DNA of 64,000 bases from Cedecea colo. GTDB taxonomy: Bacteria > Pseudomonadota > Gammaproteobacteria > Enterobacterales > Enterobacteriaceae. Position numbers and translations under genes: made by a program. How positions within the stretch are numbered: the stretch's first letter is position 1; the number at the start of each line of letters is the position of its first letter. Shown piece after piece: positions 41,722 through 56,497 of the stretch. Where the stretch lies: the NCBI RefSeq assembly GCF_011808225.1, contig NZ_SOYS01000009.1, positions 1 through 64,000 on the forward strand. Direction: 5' to 3'. The notes beneath the pieces were generated by a model. It was not told where the DNA came from. It worked only from the letters and a program-made list of their open reading frames with translations, and searched no databases.

Positions 41722-41772
41722 ACCGCCGGTCCTGTCCACAGCGGCTACGCTATTGTGGACAGGACCGGCGGT
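41722..41772. terminator. Perfect 19-bp hairpin between hutG and spy
   Basis: Arms 41722-41740 and 41754-41772 are exact inverted copies (ACCGCCGGTCCTGTCCACA and its complement). The 13-base loop itself can pair AGCG with CGCT. The genes on both sides converge here, so a bidirectional terminator is likely, though the flanking A and T runs are short. Confidence 0.7.
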
Positions 41773-41790
41773 CTTAAGTCAGTCGACCAG

Positions 41791-42279
41791 TTATTCCTGA
41801 TCTGCAGGCATTTTACCTTCATGCGCCGGGCGTTCTGTCAGACGCTTCTCAAAATCGGCATTAAATTGCTTTTTCTGCTCAGGGGTCAGAATGTTATAGA
41901 TTTTATTCTGCGTTTCCATATGGGCAAGCATGCGCGCTTTATTCTGCTCGGCCATTTTATCTACCTGAGCCTGTGCTTTCGCCTTGTCGAAGCTGTCGCT
42001 GGCGATAATGCTGTGCGCCGCACGACGTTCTTCTAAGGATGGACGTTCCATTTTACCGCGCTGCGCTTTCATGATGTCGCGCACCTGCTGTTTCTGCGCA
42101 TCGGTCAGGTTAAGGTTTTTGAACATCATATCGTGGTGCCCACCGCGCGGACCTTTATGATGCATCATTGGCGCGTCAGTTTTTGCCGCAGTGGCGGGAG
42201 TGGTATCTGCCGCGTGAGCCAGGTTTGCCGCGCCCAGAGCCAGAGTTGAAGCAACAAAGAGAGCTGTTAATTTACGCAT
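41791..42279 (-). CDS. spy: Periplasmic chaperone Spy
   Basis: ATP-independent chaperone of envelope stress, under Cpx and Bae control in E. coli. 162 residues with a signal peptide ending near AHA-AD (residue 23). Two LTxxQ motifs are seen, LTDAQKQQ and LTPEQKKQ, in a helical, methionine- and histidine-rich protein. It lies between the hut cluster and ast, as E. coli spy lies between ves and astE. Confidence 0.95.
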   Translation of the reverse strand: MRKLTALFVASTLALGAANLAHAADTTPATAAKTDAPMMHHKGPRGGHHDMMFKNLNLTDAQKQQVRDIMKAQRGKMERPSLEERRAAHSIIASDSFDKAKAQAQVDKMAEQNKARMLAHMETQNKIYNILTPEQKKQFNADFEKRLTERPAHEGKMPADQE

Positions 42280-42692
42280 ATTATTTTTCCTTTCATTTTG
42301 CCCGTTATCTTTTCTGCTACAGCGGCGTTGGCTTTACATCTTCCTGCTGAACACTTAACAAACTAAGCTCCCAGGACTTTTATGCTTGCCGCCTTGCCGT
42401 AACAGAAAACCTATAGGGCAATGATAATGACGACTGGTTTGTCGTGTTGACGAGATTGAGTTTACGGGCTTAATCGTCAAGGAGTTGGCCGAATTAGTAA
42501 AGCATTGAAAGTGTAAAAAACACTATTGCGTCAATTATGAAGAAAATAAGAATTAATGCGCACTTAATTGCAACAGAATATAACAACCCGATGATTTTAA
42601 AGAAATTATGGAGGGAGTGTATAGTAATTTTGCTGCCTGATAAAGCAGCAAGTTAAGATTAATCCGCATATAAACGCCGATTCCGATAATTT
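42280..42692. other. Intergenic region between spy and astE
   Basis: About 410 A+T-rich bases without a gene. It should hold the spy promoter. CpxR-type GTAAA half sites appear on the minus strand (TTTAC near 42332 and 42454) but not as a good tandem pair. I see nothing else that I can name. Confidence 0.5.
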
Positions 42693-42716
42693 GTTAGCTT
42701 CCGCCGGGAAGCTAAC
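42693..42716 (-). terminator. Hairpin after astE
   Basis: Perfect 10-base stem GTTAGCTTCC/GGAAGCTAAC with a four-base loop, six bases after the astE stop. The T run on the minus strand is poor (AAATTATC), so it may be weak or Rho-assisted. Confidence 0.6.
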
Positions 42717-42721
42717 GGTAA

Positions 42722-43687
42722 TTATATTTCACGCAGCATTAATCCTGCCCGTAGCCCGGGAGCCACGTTAGGGTTAGGGAATAAAACAAATTCTTTATCT
42801 TCTTTAACGATATATCGCGTATCACCATCTTCTGCGAGCAGGGTGTCTTTCGGAAAGGCGGTAAAGTTTTGCGTTTGCGCGCCCATATGCAACACAAAAG
42901 ATTCAGTCTGCCGGGTAATCTGTTGGGCCACTTCATAACGTAGCGGCTCGCCTTCAGCAACAGGAACCTCTCCACCGATTAACAGCGCGTTCAGCGCCTG
43001 TTTCGTCACCGCAAACTGGCTGAGATCGTTCTCCCCGAATGGCTGCGCCTTGCCCAGCTCCAGCGTGCAGCTAAGCGCCGTAAAATGCTCGTTGCTGAAA
43101 TGACTGAACGTGCCGCCCGGTTCTTTATGGAACACCAGCGCCTGAAGTCCGGCGCAGCCGAGCCACGCAAGAAACGCCTCATCGTAAGGTAAAGGGCGCG
43201 CAGGCAGCACGCCGAAACGAGGATGATATGAGCTACGGATTGCGGTATGCATATCGAGATGCCAGAGAATAGTTTCATCCCCCTGCGACCAGAACAGCTC
43301 CAGCGCATGCTCCAGACGGCAGGCCCGCTGCGTTTCGATACTTTCCGGGAACTGCTGCCAGCGGCCGCCAAACATACGGTTCATATCGCTGTGCATAAAG
43401 CGTTTGTTGCTGCGCAAAGCGGCGGGATTGCCGAGGATCACCAGCAAGCGCCACTGTAGCGCCAGCTTGCCCGCCAGCAAATCGTCTATCAGCTGCGCGA
43501 GTATTTCTACCGGCGCAGTTTCGTTGCCGTGAATGCCGGCCGACAGCACCAGCGCCTTTGCCACGGGCTGATGCGGCGTAAGCGTTAAGATACCTTCATC
43601 GCACCACTGCCAGTGCAGATGGGCATTTTTACCTTCGGTTTGCGTTGGCGCTTTCCCCGCCAGGGTCTGCGCCAGAAAATCCAGCAT
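42722..43687 (-). CDS. astE: Succinylglutamate desuccinylase
   Basis: Last step of the arginine succinyltransferase pathway: succinylglutamate to succinate and glutamate. Zinc carboxypeptidase-like, 321 residues. Zinc ligands are in [13 protein letters not shown] near residues 52-64 and WHLDMHTAI near residue 145; the catalytic Glu is in [12 protein letters not shown]. The ATG at the complement of 43685-43687 follows AGGAGG. Last gene of astCADBE. Confidence 0.95.
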   Translation of the reverse strand: MLDFLAQTLAGKAPTQTEGKNAHLHWQWCDEGILTLTPHQPVAKALVLSAGIHGNETAPVEILAQLIDDLLAGKLALQWRLLVILGNPAALRSNKRFMHSDMNRMFGGRWQQFPESIETQRACRLEHALELFWSQGDETILWHLDMHTAIRSSYHPRFGVLPARPLPYDEAFLAWLGCAGLQALVFHKEPGGTFSHFSNEHFTALSCTLELGKAQPFGENDLSQFAVTKQALNALLIGGEVPVAEGEPLRYEVAQQITRQTESFVLHMGAQTQNFTAFPKDTLLAEDGDTRYIVKEDKEFVLFPNPNVAPGLRAGLMLREI

Positions 43688-43698
43688 TGTGCCTCCTG

Positions 43699-47529
<3,831 letters not shown>

Positions 47530-47533
<4 letters not shown>

Positions 47534-48750
47534 GATTTTTCTCCGGCAAGAAAGCGTTCACAGGCCAGCTCAAAGCGATCCAGTCCTTTTTGCACATCGG
47601 CCTCGCTGACAATCAGCGACGGCGCGAAGCGGACCACGCTGGCGCCGGCAATCAGGATCATTAACCCTTCCTGCGCGGCCGCCTGCAGAATAAGTTTAGC
47701 CTTCCCGGCGTACTCCTGTTGCAGCGCACAGCCGATTAACAGCCCCAGGCCGCGCACTTCGCTAAACAACTGGTGCTTCTGGTTGATTTTATTCAGACGC
47801 TCCACAAACCACTGGTGACGCTGTTTCACGCCGTTAAGCACGTCCGGCGTATTAATCAACTCCAGCACGCGGCCAGCAACGGCGCCAGCCAGCGGGTTGC
47901 CGCCGTAGGTTGTGCCGTGTGTCCCAACGACCATCACGCTGGAGAATTTGTCCGTCGTCAACATGGCGCCAATCGGGAAGCCGCCGCCCAGCGCTTTCGC
48001 CGTGGAGAGCACATCCGGCGTGATGCCATAATGCATATACGCATATAGCGAACCGGTGCGGCCAACGCCCGTTTGTACTTCGTCAAAGATCAGCACCGCG
48101 TTGTGGCGGTCACACAGTTCACGTAAACCCTGCAGGAAAGTTGGATCGGCAGGAACCACGCCGCCTTCGCCCTGCATCGGCTCGACGATCACCGCGCAGG
48201 TGTTTTCATTGATTAATTCGCTGGCGGATTGCAGATCGTTATAAATGGCATGGCTGATTTGCGGCGGCAGCGGCGCAAAATCCTGCGAGTAAGCTGGCTG
48301 CCCGCCCGCGGATACGGTAAACAGCGTGCGGCCATGAAACGCATTTTTGAAGGCGACAATGCCGCTTTTCTGCGGACCAAAATTATCGTGCGCATATTTT
48401 CGCGCCAGCTTCAGGGCCGCCTCGTTCGCTTCCGCGCCCGAGTTGCAAAAGAAAACTTTATCGGCAAAGGTGGCATCGATAAGCTGTTTTGCCAGCCGTA
48501 AAATCGGCTCGTTGGTGTAGCCGTTGCCGGTATGCCAGAACTTAGCCGCCTGCGTTTCCAGCGCGTTGCGCAAATCCGGATTCGCATGGCCCAGCGCGTT
48601 AACCGCAATCCCGCCCGCAAAATCGATGTAATCCTTACCCTGCTGATCCCACAAAGTGGAACCTTCGCCGCGTACCGGAATAAAAGCCGCAGGGGCATAA
48701 ACGGGCATCATCCATTCGTCGAAGTTCTGGCGTGTAATTGACTGCTGCAT
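47530..48750 (-). CDS. astC: Succinylornithine transaminase
   Basis: PLP-dependent class III aminotransferase, 406 residues, that transfers the amino group of succinylornithine to 2-oxoglutarate. The phosphate-binding [19 protein letters not shown] is near residue 105 and the PLP lysine is in [17 protein letters not shown]. It can also act in arginine synthesis (ArgM). First gene of astCADBE, about 75 bases downstream of a sigma-54 promoter. Confidence 0.96.
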
Positions 48751-48822
48751 AGCGACCTCTTCCGGTAAATAAAAAGTAATGTAATTGTTAAATAATTTAG
48801 TGTTTGCGCTGCTAAATGTAGA

Positions 48823-48839
48823 TTGCAGCGTTCGTGCCA
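48823..48839 (-). promoter_or_regulatory. Sigma-54 promoter of the ast operon
   Basis: On the minus strand TGGCACGAACGCTGCAA has the -24 GG and -12 GC separated by exactly ten bases, matching the RpoN consensus TGGCACG-N4-TTGCA. E. coli astC is transcribed from an NtrC-dependent sigma-54 promoter. The start would fall near 48812, giving a leader of about 60 bases. Confidence 0.85.
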
Positions 48840-49275
48840 GCTAGCGATAAAAGTGCATAACGGAAAGGGTTAAATTAAAAATCAAGGAGTTGCGAGTCGA
48901 TGATATGCAGAAAAAGTGAATAATCGGTGCATAGTTTTATGTATCGGGCGGGTTTGCGGCACGAAAATAAGAAATATTATGCAAGCGTAAAATATAATGC
49001 TGGATTTGTGATCGACGCCGGGATTTGTTTGCCGATTGCGCCCTGAAACGGGGCGGCATGAGTGATTATGGTGCAGATTTTGCTATCTGAGGCGGCAGAC
49101 TATTAAACAAATAGAGTGGGTAAGCGTTAGCGTCATTCTTCATTTATGACTGATACAGAAGGTGGATAGCGCTTCGTTTAATCACTCTACGCTTAACGGT
49201 AATTCCCCCAACTGCATTCCCTCCGATTTTCTGCTACCATCCTGCCACCCTGACTTGTCACCACGGCAGCGATTC
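48840..49275. promoter_or_regulatory. Upstream control region of ast and xthA
   Basis: About 435 bases with no gene. It should hold NtrC and ArgR sites for ast. A loose ArgR-like element (TGAATAATCGGTGCAT) lies near 48919-48934, and GGTGCA NtrC half sites near 48927 and 49071. None is strong. The xthA promoter should lie at the right end. Confidence 0.45.
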
Positions 49276-50082
49276 ATGAAATTTGTCTCTTTTAATATCA
49301 ACGGCCTGCGCGCTCGTCCGCACCAGCTTGAAGCCATTGTCGAACAACACCAGCCGGATGTTATCGGCCTGCAGGAAACCAAGGTGCATGACGATATGTT
49401 CCCGCTGGAGGATGTCGCAAAGCTTGGCTACAACGTTTTCTATCACGGGCAGAAAGGCCATTATGGCGTGGCGCTGCTGACCAAAGAGACGCCGGTTGCC
49501 GTGCGTCGTGGCTTCCCTGGCGACGGCGAAGAAGCCCAGCGCCGGATCATCATGGCGGAAATCCCTTCCCCGCTCGGCAACCTGACGGTAATTAACGGTT
49601 ACTTCCCGCAGGGCGAAAGCCGCGATCATCCAACCAAATTTCCAGCAAAGGCGAAGTTTTATCAGGATTTGCAGGACTACCTCGATAATGCGCTGAATAA
49701 AGACAATCCGGTGTTGATTATGGGCGATGTGAACATCAGCCCGACAGATCTGGATATCGGCATCGGTGAAGATAGCCGCAAGCGCTGGCTGCGCACCGGC
49801 AAATGCTCCTTCCTGCCTGAAGAGCGCGAGTGGATGGGCCGTCTGATTAACTGGGGGCTGGTAGATACCTTCCGCCACGCCAACCCGGAAGCGCAGGACA
49901 AATTCTCGTGGTTCGACTACCGCTCCAGAGGTTTTGATGACAACCGCGGCCTGCGTATCGATCTGCTGCTGGCAAGCAAACCGCTGGCGGAACGCTGCAT
50001 CGCAACGGGCATTGATTACGATATTCGCGGCATGGAAAAGCCATCCGATCACGCGCCGGTCTGGGCACAGTTTAAGCTTTAA
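49276..50082 (+). CDS. xthA: Exodeoxyribonuclease III
   Basis: Main AP endonuclease and 3' exonuclease of base excision repair. 268 residues, as in E. coli. Metal and catalytic residues are in [31 protein letters not shown] and KPSDHAPVW. The ATG at 49276 begins [13 protein letters not shown]; a longer upstream frame is ignored. RpoS-dependent in E. coli. Confidence 0.97.
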   Translation: MKFVSFNINGLRARPHQLEAIVEQHQPDVIGLQETKVHDDMFPLEDVAKLGYNVFYHGQKGHYGVALLTKETPVAVRRGFPGDGEEAQRRIIMAEIPSPLGNLTVINGYFPQGESRDHPTKFPAKAKFYQDLQDYLDNALNKDNPVLIMGDVNISPTDLDIGIGEDSRKRWLRTGKCSFLPEEREWMGRLINWGLVDTFRHANPEAQDKFSWFDYRSRGFDDNRGLRIDLLLASKPLAERCIATGIDYDIRGMEKPSDHAPVWAQFKL

Positions 50083-50111
50083 AGCCGGCCTGCCTGTGTG
50101 AGCGAAACATA

Positions 50112-50522
50112 ATGATAAACACCCTTGATGTCGTCGCGGCTATTATCGAGCGCGACGGAAAAATTCTGCTGGCGCAAAGGCCGGAAGACGGCGACCAGCC
50201 GGGGCTGTGGGAGTTTCCAGGCGGCAAGGTGGAGAGCGGAGAATCGCAACCGGCAGCGCTGATACGCGAGCTGCGGGAAGAATTAGGTATTGAAGCCGAG
50301 GTTGGCAACTATGTTGCCAGCCACAAGCGGGAGGTATCCGGCAGACTTATTCATCTTCATGCCTGGCACGTTCCGTCTTTTCGCGGTGAGCTGACGGCGT
50401 ACTGCCACAGCGGACTGATATGGTGCTATCCCGCCGAAGCGCTGGCGTATGCCCTCGCTCCGGCGGATATTCCTCTGCTTGACGCGTTCAGGGTTTTACC
50501 CGACGCCACACCAGCGGATTAG
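50112..50522 (+). CDS. nudG: CTP pyrophosphohydrolase
   Basis: Nudix hydrolase of 136 residues acting on CTP, dCTP and damaged pyrimidine nucleotides. The Nudix box runs from Gly38 (GGKVESGES...RELREELGI) and is complete. It is 29 bases after xthA. Its 3' end overlaps that of ynjH by 35 bases on the opposite strand. Confidence 0.92.
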   Translation: MINTLDVVAAIIERDGKILLAQRPEDGDQPGLWEFPGGKVESGESQPAALIRELREELGIEAEVGNYVASHKREVSGRLIHLHAWHVPSFRGELTAYCHSGLIWCYPAEALAYALAPADIPLLDAFRVLPDATPAD

Positions 50523-50766
50523 TGCCCAGCGTTTTTTCATCGCGCTGACATTGTAAAAGTATGCCGCCGTCTGCCTTCACCACCGATCCTTCCGAGTAAT
50601 TTTGATCCTGATAGATGCAGCACTGATTACAAGGTGCGGCCCGTTGCCCCTGCGTGCTGAACGCTTCCGGAGGTACAGAAACATCCACGTCAGGCTGGTG
50701 GCGTTGCGCCATCCCCGGTAGACTCATCAGCGTCACGGCGACGGCGAGCAGGCTTTTTCTTAGCAT
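50488..50766 (-). CDS. ynjH: DUF1496 secreted protein YnjH
   Basis: 92 residues. A signal peptide ends near MAQ-RHQ (residue 21). The conserved part is [17 protein letters not shown] and [14 protein letters not shown], with paired cysteines suggesting disulfides in the periplasm. Function unknown. The start is ATG at the complement of 50764-50766, which lies inside the 3' end of topB, giving a 77-base same-strand overlap in another frame. Confidence 0.88.
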   Translation of the reverse strand: MLRKSLLAVAVTLMSLPGMAQRHQPDVDVSVPPEAFSTQGQRAAPCNQCCIYQDQNYSEGSVVKADGGILLQCQRDEKTLGTNPLVWRRVKP

Positions 50767-52681
50767 CTTTATTTCCCTCTTTTTTTGCCCACTGTTTACG
50801 GGACTTTTTATTGTCATCCGGTGCCTTAATTCCCTTGAAGGCATGACGAACCGGCGTGGTTCTCGCCTGGTGAATCAGCTCATGGAGCGTGGTGACCAGC
50901 GGCTGCATGAAATCCTGATACCGGCACTGCTTTTCGCTGATTTGCGTCAGCGTCGATTCCCAGTGCGCCGTCATGTCAGGCCTTGCGGCCAGCTCCGGCA
51001 GAGAGTGAATCAGCGCCCTTCCGGCATCCGTAGAAATAATATAGCGCCCTTTTTTTGTCAGGAAGCTGCGTTTGAACAGCAATTCGATGATCCCCGCACG
51101 CGTCGCTTCCGTGCCCAGCCCGTCCGTGGCGCGCAGGATCTTTTTCAGATCTTTATCCTGCACAAAGCGGGCGATGCCGGTCATCGCGGAAAGCAGCGTC
51201 GCATCGGTAAAATGGCGCGGCGGCTGGGTTTGCCGTTCCACCACTTCGCCTTTCTCGCACAATAGCTCATCGCCCTTCGCCACCACCGGCAGCGGCGTGC
51301 CGTCGTTCTCTTCATCGCGTTCTTTACTGCCAAGCAGCGTGCGCCAGCCGGCTTCGGCCAGGAAGCGCGCTTTGGCGTTAAATTTGCCGCCGGCAATATC
51401 CAGATCGATAGTGCATTTGCGGAATACCGCATCGGCACAGAACTGCATCAGATATTGCCGGGCGATAAGGTTGTAAACTTTCGCTTCGTTTTCTGAAAGC
51501 GAGACGGATGAGCTGCGAGCGGTCGGGATAATCGCGTGGTGGGCGTCCACTTTTTTGTCGTCCCAGCAGCGGTTGCGGATATCGGTGTTCACCGCTGGCT
51601 GCGGCAGTAAATTCGGCTGATGAACGCCGATGGCATTCAGTACCGCATGGCGCCCGGCGTAATGTTCTTCCGGTAAATAGCGGCTGTCGGAACGCGGATA
51701 GGTAATCAGCTTATGGGTTTCATAAAGCTTCTGACAGATATCCAGCACGTTCTGAGCGCTGAGACCGAAGCGTTTCGCCGCTTCAATCTGCAAACTGGAT
51801 AGCGAGAACGGCAGCGGTGCGACCTCTGATTCCCGTTTATCGCTATAGGCCGTGACGACGGCAGGCTGCCCGGCAATCCGCTTCACCACGTGTTCGGCAA
51901 GCGGACGATGCAGCAGGCGCCCTTCTTCATCCTGATACGGCTCACAGGATTCGCTTGGTATCCAGGTGGCGACAAAACGCTCGTCTGCCGGAGTAACGAT
52001 GTGCGCCTTTACTTCGAAAAAGTCTTTCGCCACGAAGTTTTCGATTTCTTCATCGCGACGCACCACCAGCCCCAGCACCGGCGTCTGCACGCGGCCAACG
52101 GACAGCACGCCCTGATAGCCCGCGTTGCGCCCAAGAATGGTGTAAGCGCGGGTCATGTTGATGCCGTACAGCCAGTCGGCGCGGGCACGCGCCAGGGCTG
52201 AAACGCAAAGCGGAATGAATTCGCTGTTGGCGCGCAGGCGTGAAATAGCGCGCTCCACCGCCTGCGGGTTAAGATCGTTGATCAGGCAACGCTGCACCTG
52301 CTGACGCTTTTCCGGGGCCAGCTGCAGGTAATCCAGCACTTCATCCACCAGCAGCTGCCCTTCGCGGTCCGGGTCACCTGCATGCACCACTTCGCTGGCC
52401 TGCGAGAGCAGCTTTTTGATGGCGTTAAGCTGTTTGGTGACGGAAGGACGCGGCTGTAACTGCCACTTTTCCGGCACGATAGGCAGGTCGGCAAGATTCC
52501 AGCGCGCGTAGCGTTCGTCATAGGCGTCCGGCTGCGCCTGCTCGAGCAGGTGGCCGATACACCAGGTCACAACCTGGCCGTTGCCGCATTCAATAAAGCC
52601 GTCTCCCCTGCGGTGAGGTTTAGGGAGCACATCGGCGATGGCGCGTGCGAGACTCGGCTTTTCCGCAATAAACAACCGCAT
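50690..52681 (-). CDS. topB: DNA topoisomerase III
   Basis: Type IA topoisomerase that decatenates replication intermediates. 663 residues. TOPRIM domain at the N-terminus ([14 protein letters not shown], then [16 protein letters not shown] with the acidic residues). The active-site tyrosine is in [13 protein letters not shown], near residue 330. The C-terminal tail is strongly basic ([19 protein letters not shown]). It ends within ynjH and starts five bases after selD. Confidence 0.96.
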   Translation of the reverse strand: MRLFIAEKPSLARAIADVLPKPHRRGDGFIECGNGQVVTWCIGHLLEQAQPDAYDERYARWNLADLPIVPEKWQLQPRPSVTKQLNAIKKLLSQASEVVHAGDPDREGQLLVDEVLDYLQLAPEKRQQVQRCLINDLNPQAVERAISRLRANSEFIPLCVSALARARADWLYGINMTRAYTILGRNAGYQGVLSVGRVQTPVLGLVVRRDEEIENFVAKDFFEVKAHIVTPADERFVATWIPSESCEPYQDEEGRLLHRPLAEHVVKRIAGQPAVVTAYSDKRESEVAPLPFSLSSLQIEAAKRFGLSAQNVLDICQKLYETHKLITYPRSDSRYLPEEHYAGRHAVLNAIGVHQPNLLPQPAVNTDIRNRCWDDKKVDAHHAIIPTARSSSVSLSENEAKVYNLIARQYLMQFCADAVFRKCTIDLDIAGGKFNAKARFLAEAGWRTLLGSKERDEENDGTPLPVVAKGDELLCEKGEVVERQTQPPRHFTDATLLSAMTGIARFVQDKDLKKILRATDGLGTEATRAGIIELLFKRSFLTKKGRYIISTDAGRALIHSLPELAARPDMTAHWESTLTQISEKQCRYQDFMQPLVTTLHELIHQARTTPVRHAFKGIKAPDDNKKSRKQWAKKEGNKDAKKKPARRRRDADESTGDGATPPA

Positions 52682-52685
52682 GAGG

Positions 52686-53729
52686 TTAGCGAATCTCGAT
52701 CATCGGTCGGCCTGCGCGGGCAGGTTTCAGCTCACCGATGGCGTTCAGTTTAATGCCGTTTTTTTCTGCAATGGCCGCCACGTCCTGTTCTGCATCGGCA
52801 CGCACGGCCAGCAGCAGGCCGCCGGAGGTTTGCGGATCGCACAACAGATCGCGGTACGCATCGGACATTTCACCCATCAGATGCCCGTAGCTGGCGAAGT
52901 TGCGCCCTGTGCCGCCCGGCACGCAGCCTTTAGCGATGTACTCTTCTACATCCGGCAGTTTAGGAACTTTGTCGAACCATACTTCGGCCTGCACGCCCGC
53001 GCCCTGGCACATTTCGCTCAGGTGTCCCAACAGGCCAAAACCGGTGACGTCGGTCATCGCGGTTACGCCTTCAACCTCGGCAAATTCTGCACCCGGCTTG
53101 TTGAGCTGGCACATAACTTCTGCTGCCAGGCCAAAATGTTCAGGTTTCAGGAGGGATTTTTTCTCGGCCGTTGTCAGCACGCCAATGCCGAGGGGTTTGG
53201 TCAGGAAGAGTTTGCAGCCCGCCTGCGCCGAGCTGTTTTTCTTCACGCGCTCTGTCGGCACGATGCCGGTGACGGCAAGGCCAAAAATCGGTTCCGGTGC
53301 ATCGATAGAATGGCCGCCGGCCAGGGAAATCCCTGCCTGCTGGCAGACAAAGCGCCCGCCTTCAATCACTTTACGGGCGAGTTCAGGCGCCAGCGTATTA
53401 ATAGGCCAGCCGAGAATAGCGATCGCCATGATTGGTTTGCCGCCCATGGCATAGATATCGCTGATGGCGTTGGTCGCCGCAATGCGCCCGAAGTCGAACG
53501 GGTCGTCAACGATAGGCATGAAAAAGTCCGTGGTGCTGACAACACAGGTGCCGTTGCCCAGATCGTAAACCGCCGCGTCATCGCTGGTTTCGTTCCCTAC
53601 CAGCAGGTTTGGGTCAGCAAACTTTGCCTGCTCCGAATGCAGAATAGTTTGCAGCACTTTCGGGGAAATTTTGCAGCCGCAGCCAGCGCCGTGGCTGTAC
53701 TGTGTTAAACGAACGGTTTGCTCACTCAT
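52686..53729 (-). CDS. selD: Selenide, water dikinase
   Basis: Makes selenophosphate, the selenium donor for selenocysteine and selenouridine tRNAs. 347 residues. The N-terminal loop HGAGCGCK has Cys at the active position near 17, with Lys20. Metal-binding Asp residues are in [16 protein letters not shown] at the complement of 53727-53729 ([14 protein letters not shown]) is preferred to a TTG two codons earlier. Confidence 0.96.
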   Translation of the reverse strand: MSEQTVRLTQYSHGAGCGCKISPKVLQTILHSEQAKFADPNLLVGNETSDDAAVYDLGNGTCVVSTTDFFMPIVDDPFDFGRIAATNAISDIYAMGGKPIMAIAILGWPINTLAPELARKVIEGGRFVCQQAGISLAGGHSIDAPEPIFGLAVTGIVPTERVKKNSSAQAGCKLFLTKPLGIGVLTTAEKKSLLKPEHFGLAAEVMCQLNKPGAEFAEVEGVTAMTDVTGFGLLGHLSEMCQGAGVQAEVWFDKVPKLPDVEEYIAKGCVPGGTGRNFASYGHLMGEMSDAYRDLLCDPQTSGGLLLAVRADAEQDVAAIAEKNGIKLNAIGELKPARAGRPMIEIR

Positions 53730-53851
53730 GGACAACTCCTGTCATTGGGCTTTCAGGGCTCTATGGTAGCGCTCAAATGGCAGGGTGGTAAGTCCGCGTG
53801 TCTGAATTGCGCGGCTTTCGCTCACAATCCAGACAGCTTTGCGGCGTTTGT

Positions 53852-54403
53852 TCAGAAATGACGCACAAATGGCGCGGTGTCAGGTACCGTTATGGTGGTG
53901 GAAGCTTTCAGTTGCGGGGTGCCCAGATAGAGGAAACCCACCACTTCATCCTGCTCGCGACACCGTAGCGCTTCGCGCACGGCTTCACTTTCGGTCCAGA
54001 TACCGCTACGCCAGATGCCGTTAAACCCTTGCGCAACGGCCGCCATCTGCATAGCCATGACCGCACATCCCGCTGAAACTACCTGCTCCCAGACCGGAAC
54101 TTTATGATCGTCATCGCAATACGCTACCACAGCGATAATCATTGGCGCGCGGAAAGGGGCGGTACGCGCCTTCTCAATACCCTTCTCGTCCAGCGCTTCA
54201 GCAACGGCTGCTTTTTCCAGCACCTTACTGAAGCGATCGCGCCCTTCACCTTCAATGACGATGAAGCGCCACGGCTGCAAAGCGCCATGATCCGGCGCAC
54301 GCATGCCGGCGTGAAAAATATTTTCCAGCACCTCACCAGCCGGGGCTGGTTCAGCCAGACGTGAAGCGCTGCGGCGATTAAGCAGTAGTTCGAGTGCATC
54401 CAT
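53852..54403 (-). CDS. ydjA: NAD(P)H nitroreductase YdjA
   Basis: Small FMN-dependent nitroreductase-family oxidoreductase of 183 residues, forming a homodimer. FMN contacts are in [12 protein letters not shown] near residue 12 and [18 protein letters not shown] near residue 35. Physiological substrate unknown. Between selD and sppA as in E. coli. Confidence 0.93.
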   Translation of the reverse strand: MDALELLLNRRSASRLAEPAPAGEVLENIFHAGMRAPDHGALQPWRFIVIEGEGRDRFSKVLEKAAVAEALDEKGIEKARTAPFRAPMIIAVVAYCDDDHKVPVWEQVVSAGCAVMAMQMAAVAQGFNGIWRSGIWTESEAVREALRCREQDEVVGFLYLGTPQLKASTTITVPDTAPFVRHF

Positions 54404-54574
54404 ATTATTAATTCCTGTAATGATTTTTATTCACAAAATTAGCACAGCATGAGGTTTTGTTACAGCACAGGGCCGATTTCCTGCTGACTTTTGCCCTGGG
54501 GCTATTTAGGATAGCGTTCACTTTCGCTGCGGTTTCGTGTGGCGGCTTGCAATTATGACGGTTACGGAGAAGAG

Positions 54575-56425
54575 ATGCGTACCATTGGGCGATTTATTGC
54601 CGGTTTTTTTAAGTGGACCTGGCGTGGGCTTAATTTTATTCGAGAATTCATTCTCAACCTGTTCCTGATCCTGCTGATTCTGGTAGGTGTAGGAATCTGG
54701 CTGCAGGTCAGCAGCACCTCTTCTGAGCCTGCCAGGGGCGCGCTGCTGCTCGATATCACCGGCGTCGTCGTGGATAAGCCGTCGGTGAGTAACAAGCTTG
54801 GGGTTATTGGCCGTCAGCTTTTGGGTGCCAGTTCCGACCGCCTGCAGGAAAACTCCCTCTTTGATGTCGTCAATGCGATTCGCCAGGCGAAAGATGACCG
54901 CAACATCACCGGCATTGTGCTGGATCTGAAAGATTTCGCCGGGGCCGATCAGCCTTCCATGCAGTATATCGGCAAAGCGCTACGTGAATTCCGCGACAGC
55001 GGCAAGCCGGTTTACGCCACGGGCGACAGCTATAATCAGGGGCAGTATTACCTTGCAAGCTTCGCCAATAAAATCTGGCTTTCCCCGCAGGGGATGGTGG
55101 ATCTGCACGGTTTCGCCACTAACTCGCTCTACTACAAATCCCTGCTCGATAAGCTGAAGGTTTCCACCCATATCTTCCGCGTCGGCACCTATAAATCCGC
55201 CGTTGAGCCGTTCATTCGCGATGATATGTCACCTGCCGCGCGTGAAGCGGACAGCCGCTGGATTGGCGAGCTGTGGCAGAACTATACCGGCACTATTGCC
55301 GCGAACCGTGAAATTACCTCGCAGCAGGTCTTCCCGGGCGCGCAGGCGTTGCTTGATAGCCTGCAAAAATTAGGTGGTGACACCGCGCAGTACGCGCTGG
55401 ACAACAAGCTGGTTGATGAACTGGCCACCAGCGCCACGGTCAATAAAGCGCTCATCAAACAGTTTGGCTGGAACAAAGAGAATAAAGATTTCAGCTACAC
55501 CAGCATGTACGACTATCAGCTAAAAAAAGCGCCTGAAAAAGGCGGCGCTATTGCGGTGATCTTCGCAAACGGCGCCATCATGGACGGGGAAGAAACGCCT
55601 GGACAGGTGGGCGGCGATACTACCGCCATGCAAATCCGTGAGGCGCGACTGGACCCGAAAGTGAAAGCCATCGTCCTGCGGGTGAACAGCCCAGGCGGCA
55701 GCGTAACGGCTTCTGAAACTATTCGCGAGGAACTGGTAGCCGCGAAAGCGGCGGGCAAACCAATCGTCGTTTCAATGGGCGGTATGGCGGCATCCGGCGG
55801 TTACTGGATTTCCACGCCGGCAAATTATATCGTCGCCAACCCGAGCACGCTTACGGGCTCAATCGGCATCTTCGGCGTTATCAATACCGTTGAGAACTCG
55901 CTGGATTATCTGGGCGTACATACCGATGGCGTCGCTACTTCGCCTCTGGCGGACGTTGCCGTAACGAAATCGCTGCCGCCGGAAGTGCAGCAGATGATGC
56001 AGTTAACCATCGAAAACGGCTATAAGCGCTTTATCACGCTGGTTGCCCAGTCCCGTAAAAAGACGCCAGAGCAAATTGACAGGATTGCGCAGGGCCATGT
56101 CTGGACGGGTCAGGATGCAAAAGCCAACGGTCTGGTGGATAGCCTGGGTGATTTCGACGATGCGGTAGCCAAAGCTGCCGAGCTTGCGAAGCTTTCAAGC
56201 TGGCATCTTAATTTCTGGCAGGATGAACCCGGCTTTATCGACATGGTGTTTAACAGCATGAGCGGCTCCGTGCGCGCCATGCTGCCAGAGGCCCTACAGG
56301 CTTATCTGCCCGCGCCTCTGGCCGATGCCGCGCTGGCGGTGAAAGCGCAGAATGATAAATTCGGCACGATGAACGATCCGCAAAATCGTTACGCCTTCTG
56401 CCTGACGTGCGGCGATGTGCGATAA
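54575..56425 (+). CDS. sppA: Signal peptide peptidase A (protease IV)
   Basis: Inner-membrane protease that degrades cleaved signal peptides in the periplasm. 616 residues (E. coli 618). One membrane helix at about residues 25-45. Two tandem ClpP-like domains: the catalytic lysine is Lys207 in [10 protein letters not shown] and the nucleophile Ser407 in [12 protein letters not shown]. The start [14 protein letters not shown] at 54575 is chosen over an upstream extension. Confidence 0.95.
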   Translation: MRTIGRFIAGFFKWTWRGLNFIREFILNLFLILLILVGVGIWLQVSSTSSEPARGALLLDITGVVVDKPSVSNKLGVIGRQLLGASSDRLQENSLFDVVNAIRQAKDDRNITGIVLDLKDFAGADQPSMQYIGKALREFRDSGKPVYATGDSYNQGQYYLASFANKIWLSPQGMVDLHGFATNSLYYKSLLDKLKVSTHIFRVGTYKSAVEPFIRDDMSPAAREADSRWIGELWQNYTGTIAANREITSQQVFPGAQALLDSLQKLGGDTAQYALDNKLVDELATSATVNKALIKQFGWNKENKDFSYTSMYDYQLKKAPEKGGAIAVIFANGAIMDGEETPGQVGGDTTAMQIREARLDPKVKAIVLRVNSPGGSVTASETIREELVAAKAAGKPIVVSMGGMAASGGYWISTPANYIVANPSTLTGSIGIFGVINTVENSLDYLGVHTDGVATSPLADVAVTKSLPPEVQQMMQLTIENGYKRFITLVAQSRKKTPEQIDRIAQGHVWTGQDAKANGLVDSLGDFDDAVAKAAELAKLSSWHLNFWQDEPGFIDMVFNSMSGSVRAMLPEALQAYLPAPLADAALAVKAQNDKFGTMNDPQNRYAFCLTCGDVR

Positions 56426-56440
56426 TTCATAATCTCTTAT

Positions 56441-56466
56441 GGCGGGTGGCGCATTGCCTACCCGCC
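56441..56466 (+). terminator. Hairpin between sppA and ansA
   Basis: Perfect 7-base stem GGCGGGT/ACCCGCC with a 12-base loop, followed by CTCTCTTTG. A weak terminator is possible. Confidence 0.45.
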
Positions 56467-56497
56467 CTCTCTTTGCGCACCAATGCGAATCCATTTC

